64,000 nucleotides of DNA from Straminergon stramineum (GCA_963920665.1 OY987270.1:17324019-17388018), one strand, 5' to 3'. Shown: positions 47,459 through 60,612, numbered from the stretch's first letter. Translations and numbers: made by a program. Notes: generated from the sequence alone by a model not told the origin.

Positions 47459-48538
47459 CTACTTTGTTGTGGCCAACTCTCCTTGTGACCAACTCAGCTT
47501 GGCTTGAAGGTCTATCTTTTCCTTCTCCAGACCTTCAATCTGTTTGTCCTTCTTCCCCAACTCTTCCGGATTCGGAAGTTTCTTCAAGGTGTCGAGTATG
47601 TCCTCTCGCTCCATCTTCAACTCCTTGTTGATCCTCCTGAGAAGATTAACTAGGTTCTTATGATACTCTTGCGCTCGTAAGACCTAGTTGAATCTGGTTT
47701 TGAAGAATCTAGATATGTCTTCCTTCGGCTCCTCCGGAACCTTCTCTTGAGCCTGAAATTTCCCTCATGAAGCCGAATCAGTGGATTTCCTCCGCCTCCG
47801 CTCCAGGAGTTGCTCTTCCTCTTCCAACTCTTCCTCTTCCTCAATTGCCCGCTGCTTTGACTCCACTTCTTTTGTGAGGCCGTAAAGCAATATGGTGGAT
47901 CCAGTGGTGTACTCAACCATTTCTGCATCACTTAAGAGTTCTGCGTGATGGTAGAGGTGGAACAAGTAAGGACCAATTGGGCTAGTCTTTGCCTTTCCAA
48001 CATTGGCAGCAAGCTTGGAGACTACTGCTCCAATTACTTTACCCCAGTTCACCGGTCTACCCTCCATGGCAACAAAAATGGTGTTGGCTACTATAATCAT
48101 AACCCGGGTAGGCTTTTCTGGATACAAGATGGAGATTAGAAACTCTAGGACTTGCTTCTCCCTTGCATCTAGACAGTCGTTGATTGCATACCCCTCCTTG
48201 AAATGGGCTTCATTCCTAAACTTTCCTATCACAAACTTATCCGTGCGGGAGGCTAATCCGGATCCCTTTTGGGGGAATCCGTATACCTTGGCCTAGACCT
48301 CATCTGTCCAGGTTTCGGGTCGCCCCCTCATTGTCAACTCATACTGATTCGGAGCTCCTACGATGAGCTCCTAAATCATTCTATCATTCTTGACTATCCA
48401 TGGCCTTAAGAATAGGCCAACACACCCTATCTCACTCAGGTCATCTTCTAGCTATGACCGCTCTCTTAGCCTTTCCGGAATGGTCGGACAAATCATCCGT
48501 CTTGTCACTAAGGGTTTCCGGATATCTCCTTCCGCCAT
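47459..48538 (-). pseudogene. Retroelement gag-like / putative plant transposon protein, decayed
   Basis: From an ATG at 48,538 (MAEGDIRKPLV) a single frame can be followed to a TAG at 47,461, interrupted by several stops. Recognisable stretches are LEDDLSEIGCVGLF, GAPNQYELTMRGRPETW, AKVYGFPQKGSG, FLISILYPEKPTRV, PVNWGKVIGAVVSKLAANV and PIGPYLFHLY, then a Glu/Lys/Arg-rich coiled coil (KEVESKQRAIEEEEE, LKKLPNPEELGKKDKQIEG). Stops are TAG after RERS, after NDRMI, after TDEV and after TRFN, and TGA after TDSAS. I recall similar proteins in plants, mosses included, called putative plant transposon protein, but the match is from memory and the class is uncertain. It looks gag-like by its helical, charged C-terminus. 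Confidence 0.5.
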
Positions 48539-50879
48539 CGATAATCTGGAAGTAAGCTCGGATCTTGTGAAGGCAACCAACGAGTAGCTCCTAAATCGAT
48601 CACTAACTCACCACTCTTTCTCTCAACTATACACGCACAAAATAGTTGTGGAAGAAAGAGGAAGAAGATATGGGAGTGGCGGAGTTAAGTACCCATCATC
48701 TTATTGACCGTTCCAGAAGCGGACTGTTTACCCGTGCGGGATTCCTAGATTCCTAGACTGGAATTCTAGACTGTAGGCTATCGCTATTCGGGTTTCCGGA
48801 ATCTAGATCCGTCCTCGATCCCTTTACGAAACACTTCGATCATCCTCTCAGCCTTTAATGAGATGTTTAGGCTAAGGGGATTCTAATCCTATTTTCCTAT
48901 TAGAAATTTTGAAAAATTCCACATAATTATAAACTATTTAATACTAACCTGGTGGATTCCGAGTTTCCGTCTCACGACAGCAATGTTTAAAGCAAACTCT
49001 AATATTTTTGTTATTGTAGGATGTATAGTCACTTAAATTAAATTATTGTATTTGTCAATGCTCTTTCATTGGAAGTTAAAAGATTTTAAGTTAATTAAAT
49101 CATTATAGGTATTTCATGTAATGTATTGTGAGAATTGTCAATCTAAATGCAAATTCTTGATTTTAAACATAGGGATCAACTAATTGTATAATTATCTATG
49201 GTTCAAATCTAAATCTAAAATCTTGGCATACTTCTAGAACCATTGGAGAGTAAGTACAATAGTCATTACATATCTATAGTGTGATATTTGTTGAATCCTA
49301 AATACTGAAACTAATTGAATTGGAGATTGAATGTGATTTTTTGATTCTATAGACTTCTTTGCAAACTACCAAAAATTTTTAGTGTAATGGTCCAATTAGA
49401 ATTTGTACTTAAGATCAATTCTATTGTCCTTTGAAGCTTAAAGTTCATTATTCCTTTGCTTGTATGCTATTCATACTTTCTAAATAGGCTTAAAAATAGG
49501 CTTAAAACCTTAAATATTGCATCAATTTTTATACATTGTGTTCAATTTTGACATGGCATTGAAGCTTTCACCTATCATATTTTTCATTACAAATGAATGT
49601 GAATATTGTTTGCTTTTAGAAAATATTTTCTACATATAATTCAAAGCTCACATACATGTACCAAATGTACAATGTTGCTATAATGGTTAAGGTGAGTCTT
49701 ATACCAAACTAGTTTTTTACATCATTCCAAGTGACTTGGAAGTTTCAATTTTGTATCAAACAACCCTTAATGCCTAGAAATGGACTAGTGATGTCCAATT
49801 CAAAATGTAATTCATTTACTTTCACAACAAACTATTTGCAATGGTTCATATAGGAGCTTTGGACAAATCACCCTTATGTATATTATTTTCATACTCCTTA
49901 TGCACTAAAAGAATATTTTTAATGGGGCTATTTTCCTCTAAAGCAAAATGGAACTAGCCCTTTCAATGAATTCAATTAGAAAGACAATTTAAAATAATGT
50001 CAATATCAATATTATTATTTATTTATTATCTTACTTGTACTACCTATGCACAAGAAAGTTTTCTTAAAGTTTTTGATGTATAAGGGGGAAAATTCTTTTA
50101 AAGGGAAGTGAATACAAATGAATTTGATTTGGATACAAATGGTACATGCAGTGAATTTTTAAGGTATAGCTTCTTTCTAATGGTTTGAGGTAGTTTTGCA
50201 TTTTAAATTTCTTACCAAGGTATGAAGTCTCCCAAACCCTTTGGGGCCTTTCTCTTTCTTTTCTACATCCTGTTTGTTTCACTTACACATTTTCATCTAC
50301 TTGGTAATTATGATGTTTTGATATGCTCTTCATACTCTATTTTTTGCAATAAGACACTTTCAATTGTTTGCTTCATGGTTTGGTCTATTTTTTGCACCCT
50401 TATTCTTATAAGACAATTTCAATTAGGGTTGCATGTAGGGCTATTAGAATTTGTCTTTCTTTTCTCCACCCTATTTTTTGGAGATATGCACCTACTTCCA
50501 ATAGCTTTGTTTAGGTTTTTAGGGTTCTCTTTAAGCTCCTAACTTATGAGTTTTAGGATAGATTTCAAGGTTTATAGAAATTCTCTTTCTTTTTCATACT
50601 TCATTTTGTTATGAAGGCAATGCCATCCAAAATATAGCCAACCCTATCTAACCAAAATGTAGGGTTTGGGCATCTTAATAAAAGAAGAAAAAAAAAAGAA
50701 TGAATGCATGATTTAAATGTGCAAGGATTTATGATTGCCCTTCCAACTTCAACCCGCTTTGCATTCAAGTTCCTAGCCATCACTAAAGTAGACCTCCTTG
50801 TGATTGACCCTAAATTGATGATAGGTTTATAAGTAACTACTCATTAGAATTTTCTATATACCCATGTTAGACTTCTTTT
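48539..50879. other. Intergenic DNA, no gene seen
   Basis: 48.6-48.95 kb is GC-richer with small direct repeats (GATTCCTAGA, TCTAGA) and may be the 5' leader of the element at 47.5-48.5 kb. The rest is AT-rich. A hydrophobic frame at 50,222-50,542 comes from T-rich sequence and is not convincing. Confidence 0.45.
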
Positions 50880-51345
50880 AGAATTTGAAATTAGGATTTA
50901 GGTTGCATTAATAATTGGCCATATTCACTATTTTGGAAGATGGCATAGAACTCTTAGTCATTGTCATAGGTCACTTAAACCTTTCTTGTATAAATTTGTT
51001 ATAAAAAAGTTATTTCTTTATTCTTTCAAGTCAAGGCCATGTTATAAAATCATGTGGCCATATTAGAAAATGTTATGACTAGTTTAAGTGATGAGATGAC
51101 CATTTTGGATACACTTTTTTTGGTGATTTGGAATTTTCTACAAATTCTTTTGGACCAATAGCCAAGCAAACTTCAAAAATTCATAGAAAATGCATTTGTG
51201 GTCAAAAAAATAAAACTCCAATTTCTCTCATTATTATTCCTCACATTTTTCTTTGTATGGAAAAAATCTAACTCTTGGAGGAATTGAAAGAAGTCAAACC
51301 ACTCTTTTTGTGTACCCTAGATAGGTTTACCTTACATTAGCCTTC
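50880..51345 (+). repeat. Dispersed non-coding repeat, copy B
   Basis: Diverged partner of 10,700-11,190, same orientation, with the same order of landmarks (gtcatagg, aagttatttctttattc, ggccatgtta, gatgaccat, acttcaaaaatt, taggtttaccttaca). Confidence 0.6.
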
Positions 51346-54300
51346 TTCAAACAAATCTTCCCCAAGAAACATGTACGGAACTTGTACAATGGGACAAAGG
51401 CAACAAAGAAGGCAAGACAACAATTGGACAAATCCATTAATCCTTGATGCACAATTGGAAGTCATTGCATTGTAAACCATATAATTTCAACCATTGAACC
51501 AACTTTCTATTCAACCCTAAACCTAACTAACAAATACACACAATTCTTTATATAGATTGTACTCAAATACAATATATAGGATCAAAAACTTCATTTCCAT
51601 AATTAGATGGAAATTTTTTTAATGATCCACATTTGCAAGCTACATATATTACAAAAAATGGATTTTTAACTTTGAATGCCCTAGATTTAGAATTTGCTAA
51701 ATCCTTAATTTTTTATCTCAAGAAAATAAAATTGCATCATTCTGTAATTTCAATGAAAGGTGCAAGTTGCTTCTACAAATGCGCAAACTAATGCACTATA
51801 GATGTTGACTAATATGATCATTAAGTACAATTTGGGGTAAATTTTCATTGACACCATGTATTTAAGAGTTAAATTTGGAAGCATTATTAATTAGTGATTT
51901 CAAAACTAACAATGCAAAGAAGTGTACCTCCATTCCTAGGAAAGAATGCAAAAACTTGTTTTGTTCATTGATAATGGAAATATCATTGTTCAATCATCCA
52001 TTCTACACGTTTAGGTACAAATTCAATTTAGGCAACTCCCAAAACCTATCTCTACAACAATTTGATTACATAATTGCCATTGAACAAGCTTGTTTTAATA
52101 ATGAAAAGTATGACCTCACCAAATGTGGTTTTCATTGTGTGTGCTTGTAATTTAATCTTCAAAAATGAAAATTTCATGTCTCTTGAATATCTTGAAGAAT
52201 GGAAATACAAAACATTGCATAGTTCATAACAAAAGTCAATTGAAACCTTAATGTTTTTGTATCTTGAATACTAACAAGCATTTGGAATCTCAATGAATTG
52301 ATTTTGATAATGATATGCCTCTACAAAGTGATTTACAATCAATTGTGCTATATATAGAATTATTTATTTAAAGGTTGTTATTAGGATTTTAATAGATTGT
52401 GTACTTTACTACCTTGAAACTACTTGCTTATTGAGCAATTTAATACCTTACAATTGAATACATTATAAAGTATAAGAAATACAATTTAGGATATCATAGG
52501 ACTTTACTCTAAGTATTTACATACAAGAGTTCTTATTATAAATTTTCTATGGTCTTCTTAATTTGAGAAATTTAGGAATTGGGTGTGGAAACCATCTAAA
52601 TACTATGTCCAAAATTATCACCTTTTCTATACCTTGTCCAACATAAATTATGGAAATTCCTTGTCTCAATTCATACACTACTATAGAGTAAGATCATATT
52701 TATAGTTTGAGGTGTCTTACCAAACAATTTCTTGAATTTTGGACATATATATAGTGCAAATTGCAATTACTTGAAGAAACAAGGACATGGGAAAGAGGAT
52801 GTGGATTTTTTTGCATAACTTATATTGAATTATGCAATCCAACTCAATTCCTAAGTTTGACTAAATGAATGGCACTTCTATATTAAACATTATTTATTGA
52901 ATTTTGAAATTTATATGAGTTTAATTGAAGAATTTCTTGATTTTTGTTTCTTTTGGATTTTTTCCTAAGCCCAATTGTTACTTGTAAAACAATCCTAACA
53001 AATTTGCAAATTAGTTTCTAACTAATTAGAGAATTTGAAGGCCAAATAACTCCTAAAATAGGTGAAAAGATGTAAATTTTCAATTAATTATAGTAGGTTG
53101 GCTATATAATTAGGTAATTAATGTCAAAGGTCTCAATACTTCTCATCAACAATAATTTCAAATCATTGCAAGTTGATGTAATGAATGCACAAGACCATAA
53201 GCTATTGTTGAGGATAGGGCTCCAAATGGCCTCCCTTTCCTTTAGTTCCTCAACATTTTCTTCTTGTTCACTCCTTTAGGTATCTTCCTTCTCCACTATG
53301 TTTTCACCCCACATGTGTACTCTATCTCCTATGCTTTCTTTCTTGCAATACCTTCATGGGGCACTTTCATTTGGGTTCAAGACCCATGTGTGGGAGTTCC
53401 AAATCAATTGCACATGAGATTTCTTCAGGAAGAGTGCATGCAATAAGAAGGTTGTGTGCAACTAGAGGAGTTTATCACCAAAGGTGTGCTTTTGTGGTGG
53501 TTGGGATCTTCATTGGGTAGACTAGGCTTGATTGCATATCAAGTAATTTTTTGTCTTGGAGAAGAGAAATGCCTCTAAAAAGAGAGGGGTGTAGCACACA
53601 TGTTGCTAATTTTCAAAACACTTGCGTTTCTAGAAACAAGTATCTTTAGGTATTCTTTAATTGGAGAGTGAGGTGCATTGTTTAATCACTTTGTTGTTCA
53701 TGATTCTAGATGTCCTTTTTATTTGAAGAGGTTGATGGAGCCATCTTATGCAAGAGGTTGAGCGAGCAAGTGCTAGAGGATGGGAGCAAACTTCATTGAT
53801 GCAAAATTTATAGTTTTGTAAGAAATTTTCTTTTGACATGTAGTACCAAATCTTTAGAAGTGACAACAACAAACCTAGGAGGTGGCTCTTGATATACTAG
53901 CTATTAGACTAATGACTTAGGATCTCTTTCATGACATTTGATTTTTATTTCAAAAGGATGACCATGAAGGTAGGGCAAGTGAGGGGGGATAGTGATTGCA
54001 TATTGAAATGGTGGAAGTAAAGTACTTGTAGCAAATCTTTTCACCCAAAGAAACCTACTCCTCACCACAAACTTTGTCAAAGTGGAGAAGCACCCCAATC
54101 CTCTGGAAGTAAATTAATTCCACTATGCCTCCACCACCTGATTTCGCTCTACCACTTGTGTTGTATAGAGAAGCACCCGACCTCCTGATTCGACTTCATG
54201 AACTACACCATATAGAGAAACAAAGACCCTATTGATTTGCTCAATCATCCCTAGTTCCGCTCTACAAGCAATGCTAAACAAAAACTCTAAATTCACCTAA

Positions 54301-54523
54301 CCCAAGCACACAATCACGGAATATGCAAATAGGATGGTGCACACTTAAGAAAAGTTTCAAAACGGTAAGAGGGGGAGATTGAGAAGCACAGAAACAACAC
54401 AGAAGAGAAATGGACTAGAAATAATCACACAATAAAACCCTAAGGTCACAATGGAGGGAAAAACTTGCCCTTGCAATATTTGGAAGGTTAAATTGGCCTT
54501 TGATACCCCAAAAGTCAAGTTGT
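51346..54523. other. AT-rich intergenic DNA, no gene seen
   Basis: Only short open frames without recognisable domains. A weak repeat of GAGAAGCACCC about 84 bases apart occurs near 54,084 and 54,168. Confidence 0.5.
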
Positions 54524-55365
54524 CACTAGAAGAAGCCCATGTTTTCTTTGACATGCAGATTTTGCATTAGAATGTTGCATCTAATGTCTTACCACATGTG
54601 TGTGGACATCAAAAAACATTTTGTTAAATTTGACGTGCAAAAAACACACTACGTTAAGGCAAAACATCACATGTCCAACACTAAGTGTCAAAAAAACCAC
54701 CGGTCAACGGGGTCCTCAAAGGTTGCCATATGGCTGCCACCTAAACATGGGAAAGCCAACGTAGAAGTTTTTTCATCCATAGCCCATCAATGACATGGCA
54801 TGCCATGTAGTGATAAAAAATGGGCTGACATGGCTTCCAAAGATGTTGACATGGCATTTTGGGGGGCAACTTCCTTTGAATCTTTGAAAATTGGGGATGT
54901 TGTTTAGGACATCAATATAGACGTGTTTATATCCTAATAGATATCCTAGAAGACAACTTTGTGTTTTTTGTGATGGTCACCTCCATACATATGGTGTTTT
55001 TTCAAACTTGTGTTTCAAATATAGATTGTAATTTTAGATGTCTACCTTGGTATGAGCATCTACTCCACAGATGTACTTGGTTGACATGTTGTGTCTGTGG
55101 ATGTTTTTTGGGACATTCATTTTTAATTCTTTCCAACAAGACTATGACATTCACAATAGTTGTGTGCCTTTGTAGATGTCTCTTGGAATGTCCGAAATGA
55201 TTGTGATGGACATAATGATGTCCATGCTTACGTTACTTTGATTGAAGGAAACATTATGTCCAACATCTATATGGCCTAGGGAATTGGCATCTTAATGTGT
55301 TTTGTCTTTGTATTTTGCATCATGCATTTGTAGAGACATTTTTGATGACATCCCAATGCCTAGTG
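54524..55365. mobile_element. Candidate non-autonomous CACTA element with GGACAT/ATGTCC repeats
   Basis: It begins CACTAGAAGAAGCCC, the same start as the element at 37,443, and a TAGTG at 55,361-55,365 is a possible right end. Between them GACAT(C/G), GGACAT and their complements recur about twenty times in both orientations, like subterminal binding sites. The terminal match is only about six bases, and no target duplication is visible, so the right border is doubtful. Confidence 0.45.
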
Positions 55366-57214
55366 AAATGCCCACATACATGCAAAGTACATGTCAACTA
55401 TAAACACAGTGTACTATAGAACATGTCATACATAATACACCATATACAATATAATATACAAAATACTCTATACAATATACACCATGCATAGTACACCATA
55501 CAAAATAAACAATGCATAATACATCATGTTTGGCTTTGAAAGCCACCTTACTTTGAGTATGTGGAGAGGAGAGGATGACATCTTTATACTAGTTGGGTGG
55601 TAGGAGTTGAGACAAACGATGCGGGATGATCTAAAACGCAGAAATTGTATTACAAGTAGAATTTCAAATCACATTTAGGCATAGTAGAGTAAGTTTTTTC
55701 AAAAAACTTCCAGCTAAAAAAAGTTAGAAAATCAAGCTTAGTTTCACTTCCAAAAATTCATTTCAGATTTCAAGACTTGAATCAAAAGTTATAGACGAAT
55801 TTCATGAAGTGATTAAAAGAAATGTTTTCTTGGATGTTTTCTTGGGCATTATCTAACATCCTCTCAAAATTTTATCAATCTTTATTTTTATGACATTCAT
55901 GAAAATGTATTGCAAAAGAAATGAGTTTCCTCAAGTGTATTAAATGTTGAACAAATTGTTCATTTCTATTGTCTATAGAAACATTGAAGTTGCAAAGCAA
56001 TGTCATAAATGTCATACTTTTCCTTACTATCTTGGTGTACAAAATATCTAAATAGACATGCTGATGTTGTTCACAACATTCTTGTAAAGACCTTTGTATT
56101 AATAAAGTTATATGCAACATGACTAAATCCTATGCGTGTTAACCCCTTAGTCCTTTAAGGATGATTGTCTTTTCGGGGACAAATTGGATTTAAGGCTAGT
56201 ACCTACAATCTAAATTTTTGTCATGATTTTTGGAAACTTTTTTTGAAGATAGAAAAATTGATTAGCTTTGTGTGAATATAATTTATATTTCAATTAGTGA
56301 TAGGAAACAAATGTTATGCCCAAATAATCTCAAAACTAGGGAGATTGGGTAGAAAAAAAATGAAAATTTTGAATTTAAAAAAAAAAAAAAAAAAAAATTT
56401 GCCCCTAGATTATATTTTAGTCTTCATAAAAAACTTTGATTTATTTCATTTGAACAAGCTATGAAAAAGTTATGGACAATCTTGTTTTGGAGGCACATGG
56501 TTTAGTTTGTTGCTAGAACAATCTCACCAAGTCACCAGTGGGATGAGTGCATTTTACTTCCATCTTGGAGATAATAATAATTTAGATTTTCCTTCTATTT
56601 TGTACCTATATCTACTTAACAATTTTCTTAAGAATGACGTCATGAATATGAATACGATATGAATATTAATATTAACATATTTGTATTATGAAAATAATAT
56701 CAATATATTCTTAGGAATATTCACTCATATATATGAATATATCCTCATAATATAATCATCATCTTTCAATAGGCAATACATGTTGAAAAGTACTAACAAT
56801 TAGCTTTAAAGCAACTAATAGAAGAGTAGAACCACTAGTAGTAGAAAAATCAGGGGTAATCTCCCTACTAATCCAAAGTAAAAAAATATAAATTTAATAT
56901 CCTCATATTAATGACTAATTAATATATTATATCGAATTAATATATATATGATTCCGAATACATTCGAATACGAAGCATTCTATTATATATATAGGTTAAA
57001 GAAGATTCCATGAAAGGTAGCAGCAAGTTCCAGAGGAACCCTTCCCCCACATAGTGATCTTTGTGGGATTCGGCACGCCCCCCCCGTCCAGCAACAAAGA
57101 GACATCTTGGATACCTTTTCCTTTTGGAAGACCACCCACCTTCTTGTAGGAGGAATCCCTTGGCCGTAGTGTTGTTCTCCCTCCCTCCCCTCTCTCGGTC
57201 ATGTCTCCACCCCT
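55366..57214. other. AT-rich intergenic DNA with low-complexity patches
   Basis: ATACA(C)CAT-type low complexity at 55,420-55,530; TTAACCCCTTAGTCCTTTAAGG near 56,139 resembles a TTAA-type element end without a partner; a poly-A run near 56,376; and an AT-rich segment at 56,640-56,770 that looks like an inverted relic of the sequence near 62,300-62,420. CACTAGTAGTAGAAAAAT at 56,833 could be another CACTA end. Confidence 0.45.
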
Positions 57215-57505
57215 ACTGACTCCCGGTTATGCCTCGCCCACTCACTCCTAATACGCTCTCACCCACTTCCTACTCCCGCTTGCGCCTCCACTACCTCCAA
57301 GTCTCGAGTCCGCCTGGCCTACTCCTGGTTCCGCCTCCACTACTTCCCAGTCCCGATTACCTGCCACCCACTCCCAATTACGCCACGCCTAGTCCCGAGT
57401 CCTCCTCGCCCACTCCTGATTTAGCCTTGGCCACTCCCGACCCTGACCCGCCCACTCTTGGTCATGCCTCCACCCACTCCCGGTCAAGCCTCCACCACCA
57501 ACTCC
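57215..57505. repeat. C-rich minisatellite, unit near CCCACTCCCGGTTATGCCTC
   Basis: About a dozen degenerate units of 20-27 bases, each with ACTCC(C) followed by a (G)(A/G)TTA(C/T)GCC(T/A) block. The open frames through it are Pro/Ser/Thr-rich by-products of the repeat. Confidence 0.75.
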
Positions 57506-57780
57506 CAATTTGAACAGGCTTCACGAAATACAAATCTTGAACTCCCAATCAAGTGGCTAATCCCACAGTCTTGCACTCCCAAACATTCCAATCCCCAAGT
57601 TCATCCACAACGCTTTCTCCAACTTCAAAATCCCCTCTTTCTTCTTTGGGGTTGCCAAGCACTAACAAGCATCCACCAATTCATGGGGCGGGAGTTGGGA
57701 CTCCCCATACCCTCCCCCTTTTTTTCCTTGGGGTCATCACATGCGGTCCTCCCCCTTTCGAAATTTTGAATCCTTCTAAC

Positions 57781-58020
57781 ATGCCTAGTAGACAAGTAGG
57801 TTTGGCTAGTTGGGGAGTTTTGGAGTTGGATGTGTTGTGTGGTCATTATGGACAGGATTTAGAGCTTCAAGGAAAAAAATTTGAAGCTCTAATAAATTCC
57901 TTTATAGTAAAGAGGGAATTTTTTGCTTTCAAAATTCAAGCAACTACTAATTGGCTAGACAAAGGTTCTAGTGACTTATGGAGTTACATTTTTTGGAGCC
58001 CTTCCCTTTGGCCACCCTAG
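57781..58020 (+). pseudogene. hAT-like transposase C-terminal remnant
   Basis: A frame with LELDVLCGHYGQD, KFEALINSFIVKREFFAFKI, QATTNWLDK and DLWSYIFWS resembles the region just before the C-terminal dimerisation domain of ZNF862/KIAA1586-like hAT proteins, where LDVLCxHYG and REFFxFKxQATTxW are typical. It is cut off at about 57,990, and the frame ends at 58,020. It is on the opposite strand to the two hAT copies at 40.5 and 62.4 kb and covers a part they lack, so it comes from a separate copy. Confidence 0.6.
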
Positions 58021-58344
58021 AGTTGGCTACGACTCCCAGGTCGTTGTGGCACCCTCCGATGTCGAAACTGGCAAACCCACTACGCCTGCCGGGTTTTTTT
58101 TCCAAGTGTTGGGTCTCTCCCCCTTCGACAACATCATGCGCACCCTGGAGTTGAGCCTCCCGATTGCTTGACAAGTCCTGATGTGGGACGACCCCGATGC
58201 GTGGTGCCACCACTCCCAATGCGTGACGACCCCCATGTCGCACCTTGGTTCCCGAATTTTTTTTCCCAAGTGTCGGGGGTGCTTCGTTTCTCCTTTGTTG
58301 CATGGGCTCACCCTAGACTTTGGGAGTGTAAAGGGGGTAACAAA
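58021..58344. other. GC-rich, weakly repetitive spacer
   Basis: Contains several GACGACCCC/CACTCCCA-type short repeats related in style to the minisatellite at 57.2 kb. No coding recognised. Confidence 0.4.
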
Positions 58345-58748
58345 TCGTTGGGACAGTGAGGCCGAATCTTAGTGGATTGAAGCAGCAAGGCTACTCTACC
58401 ACTTACAATACCTCGTATCATATTTAAGTCGTCTACAAAGGATTCATCTTCCCGATCGTCTGAAATTGAATGCAAAGCACCCACGTCGGGATGTTCCGCT
58501 GGCGTAAGGGAGCTCTCGACACATGCTTCTAGGGGTGCACAAGCGTCGCTACTAGTAGTCAGGTAACAACCGGGAGGTATAAAGCACCGCTTTTAGTATG
58601 GATTCTGACTTAGAGGCGTTCAGTCATAATCCTACACATAGTAGCTTCACGTCACTAGCTTTTCAACCACACGCAATGACCAATTATGTGAATCAACGAT
58701 TCCTCTTGTACTAAGTAGAATTACTATTGCGGCACCAAGCATCAGTAA

Positions 58749-58791
<43 letters not shown>

Positions 58792-58824
58792 CTCCCTTTT
58801 GGTGGGTGAACAATCCAACACTTG

Positions 58825-58877
<53 letters not shown>

Positions 58878-59403
58878 AACATCGCTCTGAACGCTTAGAT
58901 GCCACAAGCCAATTATTCCTATGGTAACTTTTCTGACACCTCTAGCTTCAAATTCCGAAAGACTAAAGGATTGATAGGCCATGCTTTCACAGTTTGTATT
59001 TGTATTGAAAATCAAAATCAAATGAGCTTTTATCCTTTTGTTCCACATGAGATTTCTATTCTCGTTGAGCTCATCTTAGGACACCTGCATTATCTTTTAA
59101 CAAATGTGCCGCCCTAGCCAAACTCCCCACCTGACAATGTCTTCCACCTAGATCAACGCGCCCAAGCGCACCTTAAGACCAAAAGCAGGGACAAAGTCCC
59201 GCCTCCACCTCATGGAATAAGTAAAATAACGTTAAAAGTAGTGGTATTTCACTTGCGCTTTGAGGGCTCCCACTTATGCTACACCTTCTAAGTCATTCCA
59301 CAAAGTCAAACTAGAGTCAAGCTCAATAGGGTCTTCTTTCTCCACTAATTTTTCCAACCCGTTCCCTTGGTTGTGGTTTAGCTAGATACTAGATAGGGAT
59401 AGT

Positions 59404-59446
<43 letters not shown>

Positions 59447-59903
59447 TGAGGCATTTGGCTACCTTAAAAGAGTCATAGTTAATCCCGCCGTTTACCTACA
59501 CTTGGTTGAATTTCTTCACTTTGACATTCAGAGCACTGGGTAGAATTTACATTGCGTCAACATGCGTAGGGACCATTGCAATGCTTTGTTTTAATTCAAT
59601 AGTCGGATTCCCCTTGTCCGTACCAGCTCTGAGTTAGATGTTCACTGCCTAGAAAGAGTCAATGTCACCCCCGACGTTCTACGTCCGTTGCCCGGTCAGC
59701 AAGTAGGGGTCTGCACTCGTCGCTCAAGCAACTTGGGCAGACCTCCGACAGCCTAAGGGGTCTGGGCACAAACCCCTAGGCCCAACCCTCAAAGCCAATC
59801 CTTTTCCCGAAGTTACGAACATGTTTTGTTGACTTCCCTTACCTACATTGTTCTATCGACTAGAGGTTGTTCACCTTGGAGACCTGATGCGGTTATGAGT
59901 ACA
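58345..59903 (-). pseudogene. 25S (large subunit) ribosomal RNA fragment, decayed
   Basis: The + strand reads as the reverse complement of the 3' half of plant 25S rRNA. Landmarks from left to right are agcaaggctactctaccact, ttcagtcataatcc preceded by acttagaggcg, gacggtctaaacccagctca, ggtgaacaatccaacacttg, aactccccacctgacaatgt, cacttgcgctttgagggctc and gagacctgatgcggttatga. Order is collinear over about 1.55 kb. Many positions differ from the conserved sequence, mostly by transitions, and there are small indels, so it is not a working gene. No 18S, 5.8S or spacer sequence is attached. It is probably a dispersed copy of rDNA trapped in repeat-rich DNA. Confidence 0.9.
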
Positions 59904-60612
59904 GAAAATATTGATATACTATTAATACGATTATAAATATCCATAGTCAACATCATATTTTTCTATTAGGTTGAGGTTGTCTTTGTTGACATTGTCTAGA
60001 ATTGATCTATAAATGCTAGTAGGACACATGGAGGATTTGATGTGTACAGTGGGGTAGAATAAGACTATGAATTTTGTTGTTTGATATTATTTGTCATAAA
60101 AATTAATAAAATTAAAATCCTAGAACCAAATTTTGGAAATATTATATTACATAAGATGGACTACATACACAATTGAATTTCGATCAAAAACAAAAGTATT
60201 TTGACTTATTTTTGAGTGATAGACAAACCCTCATTTTATCCACCTAATTCAAATAAGTGTAGAGATGTTTTTTTGTTACTTAAGACATATTAAATCATTC
60301 ATAGAAAGAATGCAAATTCCCATCAAAGCATATGAAATTAAAAATTCCAATATCATGAATTTTGAAGTTATTTTTGGTGATAGATATTATAATTTACATA
60401 TTAAACATTCAATTTGATAGTGTGAAAAGAAAAGAAAATGAAAGTAGTGCAAAATTTTTTAGTTATTGAATCTTTTTTTTGGAGATTGAGAAGTACATGA
60501 GAAGAGTGCACTCCAAATATTTGTAAACCAAATGAACTCCACTTGACACTCATCCCATTATCCTTGGGATATAGATGAGGGAATTCAAACAAAAAAAGTG
60601 TTCCGATTCTTG
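59904..60612. other. AT-rich intergenic DNA, no gene seen
   Basis: Lies between the rRNA fragment and the second duplication copy. Nothing recognised. Confidence 0.55.

Noticed and set aside
50222..50542. A small membrane protein gene
   Set aside because: Hydrophobicity comes from T-rich sequence with internal repeats of the nucleotide type; no start context, conservation or domain visible.
57229..57513. Proline-rich protein-like open frame
   Set aside because: It is a by-product of the C-rich minisatellite; all frames give similar low-complexity translations.
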